From Fusobacterium varium (GTDB taxonomy: Bacteria; Fusobacteriota; Fusobacteriia; Fusobacteriales; Fusobacteriaceae), in NCBI GenBank assembly GCA_900637705.1, contig LR134390.1, positions 3,100,001 through 3,164,000 of the forward strand: a stretch of 64,000 nt of DNA, written 5' to 3'. Positions 56,371-64,000 of the stretch are shown in pieces. Below the pieces are notes generated by a model. That model saw nothing but the letters and a program-made list of their open reading frames with translations. It was not told the origin of the DNA and ran no database searches. The position numbers were made by a program, and so were the translations under genes. Position 1 is the stretch's first letter; each line of letters opens with the position of its first letter.

Positions 56371-57768
56371 ATGGATATAAAAAAATATATCGATACACAC
56401 TTTGATGAGGCTCTGAAAAGTATCATTGAAATTATAAGAATAAAAACTGTAAAAGCCGAGAAAACGGGAGATGCTCCCTATGGAGCAGAGCTTAAAAGAG
56501 GCTTGAGTAAAGTATTGGAAATAGCTCAAAGCCTTGGATTTAGAGTAAAAAATTTAGATAACTATATTGGATATGCTGAATATGGAGAGGGAGAAGAATA
56601 TATAGCTGTTTTGGGACATATAGATGTAGTTCCTGAGGGTGATGAAACTAGTTGGAGTGTCCCTCCATATGAAGGGTGTATAGTGAATAATCAGCTTACA
56701 GCAAGGGGAGCTATTGATAATAAGGCTCCCATCATATCAGCTCTATATTCTTTAAAAGCAGTTGTGGATACAAATCCACAATTTAACAAGAGGGTAAGGA
56801 TAATATTTGGAACTAATGAAGAGAGTGGAGATGAAGATATCAAATATTATCTGGCTAGGGAAAAAGAACCAAAATATGCTTTTACTCCAGATGGAAGATT
56901 TCCAGTAATATTTTCTGAAAAGGGAATATACACATTTTCATTCAGAAAAAGAATAGACTGGAAAAATTCAAAGTTAGTAGAGATAAAAGCAGGAACAAGA
57001 TCAAATATAGTACCTGAAAAATGTATAGCTAAAGTGAGAAATATACCTAAAGAGAATATCGAAACAGCTCTTAATGAAATAAGAAAGTCATCTAAAGCAG
57101 AATATATGGTAAGTTGTGAAGGAGATATAACAGAAATAATCTGTACAGGAATATCAGCTCATGCAAGTTCACCTCATAAGGGAGTGAATGCTCTTTTAGG
57201 AATGTATAGATTCCTTGATCTGATTATTGGGAAAGAAGATGCAGCGAAAGGATTTATATCATTTATTTCAGGTTATATTGGTGAAAGTTCAGATGGAGAG
57301 AAACTGGGTATAAAAACTGTCAATGAAGAAGTAGGAAATCTGACAATAAGTGCAGGGATAACAAATATTAAAGATGATGAACTATTTATAAAATTTAATA
57401 TAAGATACCCTGCTTCTATAGATGAAAAAACTCTTGATTCAAGATTGAAAATAGCAGGAGAAAAGGGAGGAGTTGTATTTTTTAAAGAAAATCACAATGC
57501 ACCTCTTTATTTTGAAAAAAATCACCCTCTAGTAAAGGAATTGCAAGATGTATATATAAATGTAACAGGAAGAGATGAGGAACCTGCTGCATTAGGTGGA
57601 GGAACTTATGCAAAATTAATGCCTAATACAGTAGCTTTTGGTCCTAATTTTAAAGAGTATAATGGAAAGCCTCACAGTTTTGATGAATGCATGGATTTGG
57701 ATATGTTGAAACAGGGTATGGAGATATATGCAAGAGCTATATTAAGACTTGGAGCATTGATTAAATAA
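56371..57768 (+). CDS. PepV-like M20 dipeptidase
   Basis: The 465-aa protein is an M20 metallopeptidase of the PepV type. Metal sites are LGHIDVVPEG, RGAIDNKAPIISAL, NEESGDEDIKYYL and the C-terminal KPHSFDECMD. PepV cleaves dipeptides from the N-terminus. It is the last operon gene (20 bp after IIB) and could hydrolyse an asparagine- or aspartate-containing dipeptide made from the imported glycopeptide. Confidence 0.88.
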   Translation: MDIKKYIDTHFDEALKSIIEIIRIKTVKAEKTGDAPYGAELKRGLSKVLEIAQSLGFRVKNLDNYIGYAEYGEGEEYIAVLGHIDVVPEGDETSWSVPPYEGCIVNNQLTARGAIDNKAPIISALYSLKAVVDTNPQFNKRVRIIFGTNEESGDEDIKYYLAREKEPKYAFTPDGRFPVIFSEKGIYTFSFRKRIDWKNSKLVEIKAGTRSNIVPEKCIAKVRNIPKENIETALNEIRKSSKAEYMVSCEGDITEIICTGISAHASSPHKGVNALLGMYRFLDLIIGKEDAAKGFISFISGYIGESSDGEKLGIKTVNEEVGNLTISAGITNIKDDELFIKFNIRYPASIDEKTLDSRLKIAGEKGGVVFFKENHNAPLYFEKNHPLVKELQDVYINVTGRDEEPAALGGGTYAKLMPNTVAFGPNFKEYNGKPHSFDECMDLDMLKQGMEIYARAILRLGALIK

Positions 57769-57783
57769 AAACAGAGTTTTTAT

Positions 57784-57811
57784 GGTTGAAAGAAATTAAT
57801 TTCTTTCAACC
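57784..57811 (+). terminator. Terminator after the PTS operon
   Basis: A 28-bp perfect palindrome (GGTTGAAAGAAATT and its complement) followed by TTTTTT. Confidence 0.8.
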
Positions 57812-57857
57812 ATTTTTTATAAATATAATCTATTTTTAGTGAGAATCATATCTTCTT

Positions 57858-58484
57858 CTATTTTTTTAATTTAATTTTACTTACATACAGCACCGAAAAA
57901 TCTCTAAAAATTATATTTTCCTCTTTATAGTCTATATATCTAATCAAGTCTATATTGATTATGGTTCCTCTTTCAATTTTATAAAAATTATCTATTGCTT
58001 CCAATCTTTCTTCAACAATAGAAAAGTTTTCTTTCAAAGTAAAAATTTCTTTATTAATTAAATGAAATTGAATTCTTCGTGTTGTTCGGCAGTAACTAAT
58101 ATATGTTACTTCTGAAAAATCAATAATTCCCTTTTTCTGATTATCATTTAGGTAGAATTGAGTATATTTTTGTTTAGAATGAATTAACTTTTCAATAGAT
58201 TTTTCAATTTCATATACTTCATGTCTTAAGATGCAGTCAGCAACATAATTTGATAAAAATAAAGTTCTCATTTCCCTTATATTATTTTTTCCTAAAACAA
58301 CAATAACAGGGATTCCTTTTTTGAAATTTAATTTAATCTTATCTGTAATATTTTCTGCATCAATGTCTATTATAAATATTTCAAAATTTTTATTTTCTCG
58401 TTTAGTGTTTATAAATTCATAATCCAGCATTTCTTTTAAGAGGATAATAAGTTTTTCATCTACATCTACTCCTATCTTAATCAT
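57858..58484 (-). CDS. LytTR regulator with divergent receiver
   Basis: The 208-aa protein has an N-terminal receiver-like part (about 1-110) and a C-terminal LytTR DNA-binding domain (about 115-205). The LytTR part has ISYCRTTRRIQFHLINKE, FYKIERGTIINIDLIRYID and LYVSKIKLKK, matching its typical strands. The receiver begins IKIGVDVDE instead of the usual acidic VDDE, with a possible phosphoacceptor Asp in IFIIDIDAEN, so normal phosphorylation is doubtful. The start overlaps the receptor stop by 8 bp; ATG at 58484 or TTG at 58487. It belongs with the membrane receptor. Confidence 0.75.
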   Translation of the reverse strand: MIKIGVDVDEKLIILLKEMLDYEFINTKRENKNFEIFIIDIDAENITDKIKLNFKKGIPVIVVLGKNNIREMRTLFLSNYVADCILRHEVYEIEKSIEKLIHSKQKYTQFYLNDNQKKGIIDFSEVTYISYCRTTRRIQFHLINKEIFTLKENFSIVEERLEAIDNFYKIERGTIINIDLIRYIDYKEENIIFRDFSVLYVSKIKLKK

Positions 58485-60035
58485 CAAAACTCAACTCCTT
58501 ATAAATAGAATTAAGCCTTATATTATTAGCAATACCTGCCACTTTTTCAGATATTCCTATCAAATATTTTATATTTTCAATATCCATTTCATAATCATAT
58601 TCTTCAATAAATATAGCACCAACATAAGGATTTCCATTAAATGCCAATCTTATTCCAGTTGAATAATTTTCTTTCTTTATATTTTCTTCTTTTATGAATA
58701 GACTGTTTTCACAAAAGTCTGGATCAATTAAATATTCAGAAATTTCATTTTCATCAATGAAAATTTTAACTAGAACTGATTTAGCCTTTAGGTTTTTTTT
58801 AAGTTCTTTTTCAAGTTCTTTCTCAAATTCATTTCTATTTTGTACTAAACATAATTTAGTATAAGACTTTTCAATTGTTTCATTTTTTACAAAAAGTATT
58901 TTTTCAAATACCATTGTATAAAAATCTAGAATAAATATAGTTATTAGAATAATAGCAGGCTCTAGCAAAGTTTTAAAGTAAAACAGAGTTATATAAGCAA
59001 TTGTAAATCCTAAAATATATCGAACAACTCTGCTTATGTTTGGAGTATATATTTTTAAGCTAACAAATACTAATCCCCAGTATATACACATATATTCAAT
59101 TAATTTAATAAAAGAATATAAATTAATAAACTTAGGAAAAGCAACATAAAAAAGCTCCATAAATAAATATAGGAATATAACTGAGAAATAGTAAAATTTA
59201 TGTGATAAAAGAGTGAATCTTTTATTTGCTAGTAAATTAAAAATGATAATTAATAAAATGATTCTTCTTAAATTGATAATCTGGTATATGTTTCTTAAAA
59301 AAGTTAATAAAATTTCATGAGTACTTAATATATATGTATAAATTTGTGGAGATAATAAATTTATCGCTATAAGTACATAATAAATAAAAGAAAGAGCAGA
59401 TAATATATAAATAAAGTATTTTATTTTCTTATGTTTTTCATTGATACGATTATTTAAAATATAAAATATCATTAAAAATCCAAGCATAATGGATATAAAA
59501 AATTCCATAAATTTTATAAAATCAATCTGAAAATTTCCTCTAAAGCTAAAAAGCATTTTTAAAATCAATATAAAAAAAGCTAAATTGAGTATTTTATCTT
59601 TTTTTATTTCTTTTTTTAATTTGGTGTATATAGAAATATTTAAGATTATAAGAGTTAAAGTTATTATGTTTAATGCAATTTCCTGTTTTTTTGAAAAAAT
59701 ATCACCTTGAAGAGAAACTATTATTTTTTTCCAATTGTCATCTTTTTAAAAGGAAGATACTTTTCATAGTTGTCATAATTTATTTTTAATATGTAATTTC
59801 CATTTGGAACATTGAAAAAAATTTTTCCATTCAAAAAATTTCTCATTTCAAAATTTAGATCTTTCCCATCAGAAGAAAGAATGGAATATTCACCTATATT
59901 TTTATCTAAAACCTCAATATATTTTATTTTAGGTACTACATATATAAAATCTTTTTCATTATGAGCCATAAATTTTAGAAATGTACCCAAAGAAATAACT
60001 GAAACAACTACAAATATCAATATTTTTTTATACAT
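58477..60035 (-). CDS. Multi-TM receptor with N-terminal extracytoplasmic domain and GAF-like tail, one frameshift
   Basis: The first frame encodes a membrane-anchored 104-aa domain, with an N-terminal helix (about 5-22) and a beta-rich FFNVPNGNYILKINYDNY segment. The next frame continues without a start codon for 52 codons, IIVSLQGDIFSKKQEIALNI, into a multi-helix protein. They join at the T run 59724-59730 (A run on the coding strand): seven are present and eight restore 519 aa. About nine further helices follow (about 120-376). The tail, about 420-519, has a GAF-like pattern (SVLVKIFIDEN, AFNGNPYVGAIFIEEY). No kinase domain is visible. It resembles 7TM-DISM receptors. AAAAGGAG precedes the ATG. 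Confidence 0.68.
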
Positions 60036-60371
60036 GTTTTTCTCCTTTTATGTAGAGTAATTAATAATCTCAATTAGTTATATCAACTTATTTAAAATAA
60101 GTAAAGTTTTTTCAAAAAATATAAATTTCATAATCTTTAGTAGTATTTAAAAAATATAGTTTAAAGATTAATATTAATAAATTTAATAAAATTATATTTT
60201 TGATACAATATTTTTTTGCGTAGAAAAATAATGAGTTTGTGTACTAAAAGGAATTTTTTGTTAATATTGGGCTATAATTCAAAATAGAGTTCAAAATATA
60301 GAATAATATTATTTTAAAATTTGTTAAGTTGTTATACGAAAAATAAATTATATATTTGAAGAGGAAAAATA
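60036..60371. other. Divergent intergenic region between receptor and LPS genes
   Basis: AT-rich with no gene. It should hold the promoter of the leftward receptor operon and of the rightward DUF535-GT9 pair. No clear -35/-10 pair or operator was identified. Confidence 0.4.
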
Positions 60372-60464
60372 ATGAAAATCAGTAAAACTTTATTGGAAAG
60401 AGGAGTAGAATACAAAAACATTCTAATAAATTTAATGTATAAAATAAATAGATTTAATTTTTAA
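60372..60464 (+). CDS. Possible 30-aa leader or small ORF
   Basis: ATG follows GAAGAGGAAA and encodes MKISKTLLERGVEYKNILIN then 10 more residues. It ends 26 bp before the DUF535 start. The ribosome site is good, but the length and composition could arise by chance. It may be a leader peptide or a truncated gene end. Confidence 0.3.
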   Translation: MKISKTLLERGVEYKNILINLMYKINRFNF

Positions 60465-60490
60465 TTTACATAGATAAGATGGAGGAAAAA

Positions 60491-61444
60491 TTGCAGTTTA
60501 ATTCTATTATACAAATATTACAATTATATTTTGATATTATGAAAAAAGGTAAGGGAAAAGGACAGATAAATACATTAAAAAAACAGATAAAATTTATTTT
60601 TAGAACAATAGTTTATCTGCCTTTCTCTTTACAAGTAGGAGAATTTATATTAAAACATGAAAAATTAAAAAATAATATTTTTGGTTATCCAATGCTTATT
60701 AGTAAAGTACATCGTCCATATTTAGTAAAGAACTTAAAAACAAATGAAAAAGTAAAAAGCATAATAGAAAGTTATAAATTTATAGATGCGTTTTTTCCTG
60801 TTGAATTAAATGATGAATTATATAAAAATGGAAAAATTTTATTAAGTCATTTTCCTGTTAAAGATGGTTCTTTTTATAAAATATATCTTTGTATATATAC
60901 AAATTTTGAAAAGGAAGGAGAAATTAATATAAAATTAACAGATTCATGTGAAAATATAATAGGAACTTTAACTTTTGGAATTATAAAGCAGAAAGATAAA
61001 AAAACAATATTAATTGGGGGGTTACAAGGAGCTTCAAAAGACCTGAATGAAGAATATATAAAAAACTGTACTAAAAATATGTATGGTTTATTTCCTAAAA
61101 AGCTTTTATTTGAAGCTCTTTGTTTTTTAGAAAAAGCTACAAAAATTAATTTTACAAAGGCAGCAACTGGTAATTCTACACACATATATACATCTGAAAG
61201 ATATACTTCAAGGAGAATAATTCATTCTGACTATGATTCCTTTTGGAAAACATTAAATGCTACTCAATTAGAAAATAAATTATGGTATTTTCCTAAGTCT
61301 ATAAAAAGAAAATCTTTAGAGGAGATACCGAGCAAAAAAAGAAGCCAGTATCAGAAAAGATACAATCTTCTTGATAGTATAGAAGAAGATATTTTAAATA
61401 AGTTTAAAGGAGAAGAGAATGAAAATACTGATAATACGTTTTAA
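60491..61444 (+). CDS. DUF535 (VirK/YbjX-family) protein
   Basis: The 317-aa protein matches the DUF535/VirK pattern: TLTFGIIKQKDKKTILIGGLQG, KATGNSTHIYTSERYTSRR-like sequence and the HSDYDSFWKTLNA block. Members are linked to cell envelope and host resistance traits in enterics; the biochemical role is unknown. The TTG at 60491 has GGAGG five bases upstream; an ATG at 60479 has no good site. It overlaps the glycosyltransferase by 26 bp, so the two are coupled. Confidence 0.8.
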   Translation: MQFNSIIQILQLYFDIMKKGKGKGQINTLKKQIKFIFRTIVYLPFSLQVGEFILKHEKLKNNIFGYPMLISKVHRPYLVKNLKTNEKVKSIIESYKFIDAFFPVELNDELYKNGKILLSHFPVKDGSFYKIYLCIYTNFEKEGEINIKLTDSCENIIGTLTFGIIKQKDKKTILIGGLQGASKDLNEEYIKNCTKNMYGLFPKKLLFEALCFLEKATKINFTKAATGNSTHIYTSERYTSRRIIHSDYDSFWKTLNATQLENKLWYFPKSIKRKSLEEIPSKKRSQYQKRYNLLDSIEEDILNKFKGEENENTDNTF

Positions 61445-62456
61445 ACAAATAGGAGATGCTGTTTTGAGTTCAGTTATATGTAATACTCTAAAAAAAAGTT
61501 TTCCTGAAGCTGAAATTGATTATGTAGTATATGAGCATATTGCTCCTTTATTCAAAAATCACCCATATATTGATAATGTCATCTCAATAACTAAAGATGA
61601 ACAGAAAAATCCTCTTAAATACATATCTAAAGCCTGGAAAGTAACAAGAAAAAAATATGACATAGTGATAGATATAATGTCTACACCTAAAAGTGAAATG
61701 TTTACTCTATTCTCTTTAAAAAGCAAGTATAGAATAGGAAGAAGAAAAAAGTATAGAGGATTTACATACACCCATAAAATTTCTGAACCTGTTGATTCAA
61801 AAGATAAAGTTGATAAGTTTTTAAAAATACTAGCTCCATTGGAAGAGGAATATAAAATACTATATGACAATAACTATATTATCAATATAAGTCAAGATGA
61901 AAAAGAAAATATGAGAAGAAAAATGATGGAAGCAGGAATAGATTTTTCAAAACCTGTATTTATATGTGCTGCAAGTTCAAGAAGACCTGAGAAAATTTAT
62001 TCTCTTGATAAAATGGAGTGTATTATTAAAAAAGTAGTAGAAGAACTGAATTCACAAATTATACTATTTTATTCTCTATCAGAAAAAGAATTTGTTAAAA
62101 ACTTTCATTCTAGATTAAATGATAATAAAAATATTTTCTCAAATATTGAAACAACTTCAATAAGAGAACTGGCAGCTCTTATTTCAAATTGTGATATGTT
62201 TTTTGGAAATGAAGGAGGACCAAGACATATAGCTCAAAGTCTTGATATTCCAAGTTTTGCTATTTTCAGTCCTAAAAGCAGTAAAAAAGAGTGGCTGGCT
62301 AATCCAAGTAAAAAACATCAGGGAGTAGAACCAAAAGATATCTATCCAGAATGTGGTTCTCTTAGCTATAAAGATTGTTATTCACTGATTCAACCTAATT
62401 ATGTTGTTGATAAAATTAAAAAATTATATTTACAGTGTTATGGAAACATGAAATAA
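61419..62456 (+). CDS. Glycosyltransferase family 9 (heptosyltransferase-like)
   Basis: The 345-aa protein is a GT9 enzyme of the ADP-heptose:LPS heptosyltransferase type. It starts ILIIRFKQIGDAVLSSV and has the donor-binding FFGNEGGPRHIAQSLDIPSFAIFSPKS. It probably adds a sugar to the LPS core. AAAGGAGAAGAG precedes the ATG, within the end of the DUF535 gene. Confidence 0.88.
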   Translation: MKILIIRFKQIGDAVLSSVICNTLKKSFPEAEIDYVVYEHIAPLFKNHPYIDNVISITKDEQKNPLKYISKAWKVTRKKYDIVIDIMSTPKSEMFTLFSLKSKYRIGRRKKYRGFTYTHKISEPVDSKDKVDKFLKILAPLEEEYKILYDNNYIINISQDEKENMRRKMMEAGIDFSKPVFICAASSRRPEKIYSLDKMECIIKKVVEELNSQIILFYSLSEKEFVKNFHSRLNDNKNIFSNIETTSIRELAALISNCDMFFGNEGGPRHIAQSLDIPSFAIFSPKSSKKEWLANPSKKHQGVEPKDIYPECGSLSYKDCYSLIQPNYVVDKIKKLYLQCYGNMK

Positions 62457-62634
62457 GAATATACTCAAATTTTCAACACTATACTTTTAAATTTGTGTAT
62501 AAAATTTTTTCTTTATAAAGATTTTTTACAATTTAAATTTTTATATTTATAATTTAAGATATAAAATTTGAAATGAAATAATAAAAATGTTATTATTCAG
62601 ATAAAGGATAGAAAAGTTTTATACAGGAGAAAAA

Positions 62635-63419
62635 ATGAGTGAGATATGGAATCCATGGCATGGTTGTCATAAAAAGAGTGAAGGGTGCTTAAATTGCTAT
62701 ATGTACTATTTGGACGCCCAAAGAGGACAGAAAAGCGATACAGTATACAAGGTAAAAAATAACTTTAATCTTCCTTTAAAAAAGGATAGAAAAGGGAATT
62801 ATAAAATAAAAAAAGGAACTCTTCTCTATACTTGTATGACTTCAGATTTTTTTTAGAAGAAGCTGATGAATGGAGAAAAGAGATATGGGATATGATTCGT
62901 ATTAGAACTGATATTTTTTTCTGGATATTGACTAAAAGACCAGAAAGAATAGAAAAGATGCTTCCTTCTGATTGGAATAACGGGTGGGATAATGTGTGTA
63001 TAAATGTTACAATTGAAAATCAAAAGAGAGCAGATGAGAGAATACCAATTCTTTTAAAGCTGCCATTTAAGTACAAAGGAGTAGTAGCAGCTCCTATTTT
63101 AGAAAGTATAAATATAGAAGAATATTTGAAAACAGGAATAATAAATGATGTAAGTGCCAGTGGAGAAAATTATGCAGGAGCCAGAATTTGCGATTATGAT
63201 TGGATAAAAAGCCTCTACGAACAGTGTAGAAAATATGATACAACTTTTAATTTTTTTGAAACAGGAGAGCATTTTATAAAAGATGGGAAAAAATATCATA
63301 TTCCTAAAAAACTACAAAGGGAGCAGGCAGAAAAATCAGGATTGAATTATAAGGGCAAGAGTTCATCAATGATACTAAAAGAAATAGTTGAAGATGAACA
63401 GATGAAATTATTTGACTAA
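62635..63419 (+). CDS. DUF5131 (Gp37/Gp68) family protein, one frameshift
   Basis: The 261-aa protein has WNPWHGCHKKSEGCLNCYMY, a Cys motif related to radical SAM enzymes, and DIFFWILTKRPERIEKMLP and ASGENYAGARICDYDW. The family occurs in phages and bacteria; its role is unknown. The frame breaks in the T run 62847-62854, where eight Ts are present and nine restore one protein through TSDFFLEEADEWRKE. GGAGAAAAA precedes the ATG. Confidence 0.8.
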
Positions 63420-63435
63420 GTGTTTCTTAATTAAA

Positions 63436-63472
63436 AAGCCTCCTTATCAGATATAGGCTGGTAGGAAGGCTT
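63436..63472. terminator. Bidirectional terminator between DUF5131 and the small gene
   Basis: AAGCCTCCTTATCAG pairs with CTGGTAGGAAGGCTT, one mismatch and two wobbles, with A and T runs on the two sides. Confidence 0.65.
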
Positions 63473-63509
63473 AATTTCAAAAAAGTTTTCAATATTTTAT
63501 TCTAAGAAA

Positions 63510-63704
63510 CTATCTGATTTTTTCTATAATTATATTATCTTTAATATTTAGTCTAGGTTCAGAATGACCTAGCTTTTTTACTATTCTCATTCGGTAGCGT
63601 CTTATAGCCTTTTCTATAGCCTGTTCTTTAGTATCAGCATTTACTATCATAAAAAACTTACTAAAGTAAATATCGTTTATTATGTTTATTTTGTAATTAG
63701 TCAT
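63510..63704 (-). CDS. Small hypothetical protein
   Basis: A 64-aa protein, MTNYKINIINDIYFSKFFMI then a charged helix DTKEQAIEKAIRRYRMRIVKK. GAGGTGAAGT precedes the ATG at a good distance, so it is probably real. Family not recognised; the AIEKAIRRYRMR stretch could bind nucleic acid. Confidence 0.55.
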   Translation of the reverse strand: MTNYKINIINDIYFSKFFMIVNADTKEQAIEKAIRRYRMRIVKKLGHSEPRLNIKDNIIIEKIR

Positions 63705-63896
63705 TACTTCACCTCTTGAGTTTTTTGTTGATTAAGGCTGTTGTGAATAGTATTATTTCCTATGTTATTATAGCATGTTAATAATAAAAAATAAAGTATT
63801 TATGGCTAGTCTTTCAATTAAATAAAAAAAGATTGGATTATAAAAATATTTGTATTATAATATATTTGCATAATCAAATAATAACAGGAGGATTTT

Positions 63897-64000
63897 ATGA
63901 AAGAAAAGATTGAAAAAATACTAAAAGGTGAAGAAGGAGTATCTTTATCAAAGGTATCTAAAGACTTGGGGATATCATTTATAGAGGTGTTAAGACATGC
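63897..64000 (+). CDS. Start of a HutX/ChuX-like haem utilisation protein (partial)
   Basis: The window ends 34 codons in. The N-terminus, KIEKILKGEEGVSLSKVSKD then LGISFIEVLRHA, matches the helical opening of HutX-type cytosolic haem carriers, where LGVSELEVLRALP is usual. AGGAGG lies before the ATG. A TATAAT-like box is upstream. Only the rest of the gene can confirm it. Confidence 0.5.
   Translation, partial: MKEKIEKILKGEEGVSLSKVSKDLGISFIEVLRH

Noticed and set aside
4144-62854. Programmed frameshifting or transcript slippage as the reason for the broken frames
   Set aside because: Most runs are only 5-6 bases and occur in unrelated genes, all in the same direction. Essential genes are included. 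Sequencing contraction is simpler.
4158-63419. Pairs of adjoining half-genes that could be read as separate genes or pseudogenes (gyrB, pth, gcdA and others)
   Set aside because: Each pair joins exactly at a homopolymer and restores a normal-length protein, so I annotate one CDS each.
1-64000. tRNA, rRNA, CRISPR arrays, insertion sequences and prophage genes
   Set aside because: I saw no cloverleaf-like conserved ends, rRNA segments, regular repeats with spacers, or transposase or integrase motifs. Absence is by eye only.

Overview
The window is very AT-rich, uses AGA for most arginines, and carries an anaerobe's gene set: a Na+/H+-linked RNF complex, glutamate fermentation by the 2-hydroxyglutarate route, the single-chain Fe-S serine dehydratase, and many transporters. 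Together these suggest a Fusobacterium, probably of the varium/ulcerans/mortiferum type. The genus call is an inference from gene content and protein style. The species is not settled.

Layout. (1) 0-9.3 kb is a replication neighbourhood. It has an iteron-bearing AT-rich intergenic region, a plasmid-type replication initiator, an S4 protein, recF, a DciA-like helicase-loader gene, remB, gyrB and gyrA. (2) 9.3-16 kb holds housekeeping genes: a Usp-like protein, a YfcE-type phosphodiesterase, pheS-pheT, L-serine dehydratase and pth. (3) 16-21 kb is a complete rnfCDGEAB operon. (4) 21.1-26.2 kb is a minus-strand operon with an NhaC antiporter, a YtcJ-type amidohydrolase, a DMT transporter and an RpiR regulator. 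(5) 26.8-49 kb is a glutamate-fermentation block. It runs gdhA, hgdH, an intracellular S8 protease, a degenerate PRD/BglG-type regulator, gcdD-gcdC-gcdB, gctA-gctB, gcdA, gltS, hgdC-hgdA-hgdB and an LRR protein. It ends with birA-bioB-bioD-bioA, which supply biotin to the GcdC carrier, and a flavodoxin-ferredoxin protein. (6) 49.4-53.1 kb has an AspT-type transporter, two GNAT acetyltransferases and a second Rep-like protein. (7) 53.3-57.8 kb is a PTS operon containing a glycosylasparaginase and a PepV-like peptidase. (8) 57.8-60 kb is an unusual membrane receptor plus a LytTR regulator. (9) 60.4-64 kb has a DUF535 protein, a family 9 glycosyltransferase, a DUF5131 protein, a small hypothetical protein and the start of a HutX-like gene.

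How it works together. Glutamate enters by GltS with Na+. GdhA and HgdH convert it to 2-hydroxyglutarate, GctAB activates it to the CoA ester, and HgdABC dehydrates it to glutaconyl-CoA. The biotin-dependent GcdABCD then decarboxylates this to crotonyl-CoA while pumping Na+. RNF links ferredoxin and NADH to an ion gradient. This is established chemistry for the families named; the assignment to this organism rests on the proteins read here.

Two things dominate the hunt. First, an 18-bp motif, ATTATTRWNNATATACAW (the fourth base before ATATACA is A or T), occurs ten times: five times upstream of the Rep-like gene, once just after it, and then in remB, between gyrB and gyrA, after rnfB, and at 51.3 kb. 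Second, twelve genes, including the essential gyrB and pth, are each broken by one-base contractions in homopolymers (thirteen events, no expansions). This looks like sequencing error, and the genes are annotated here as single reconstructed CDSs. One of these repairs reveals the full-length receptor of region 8.
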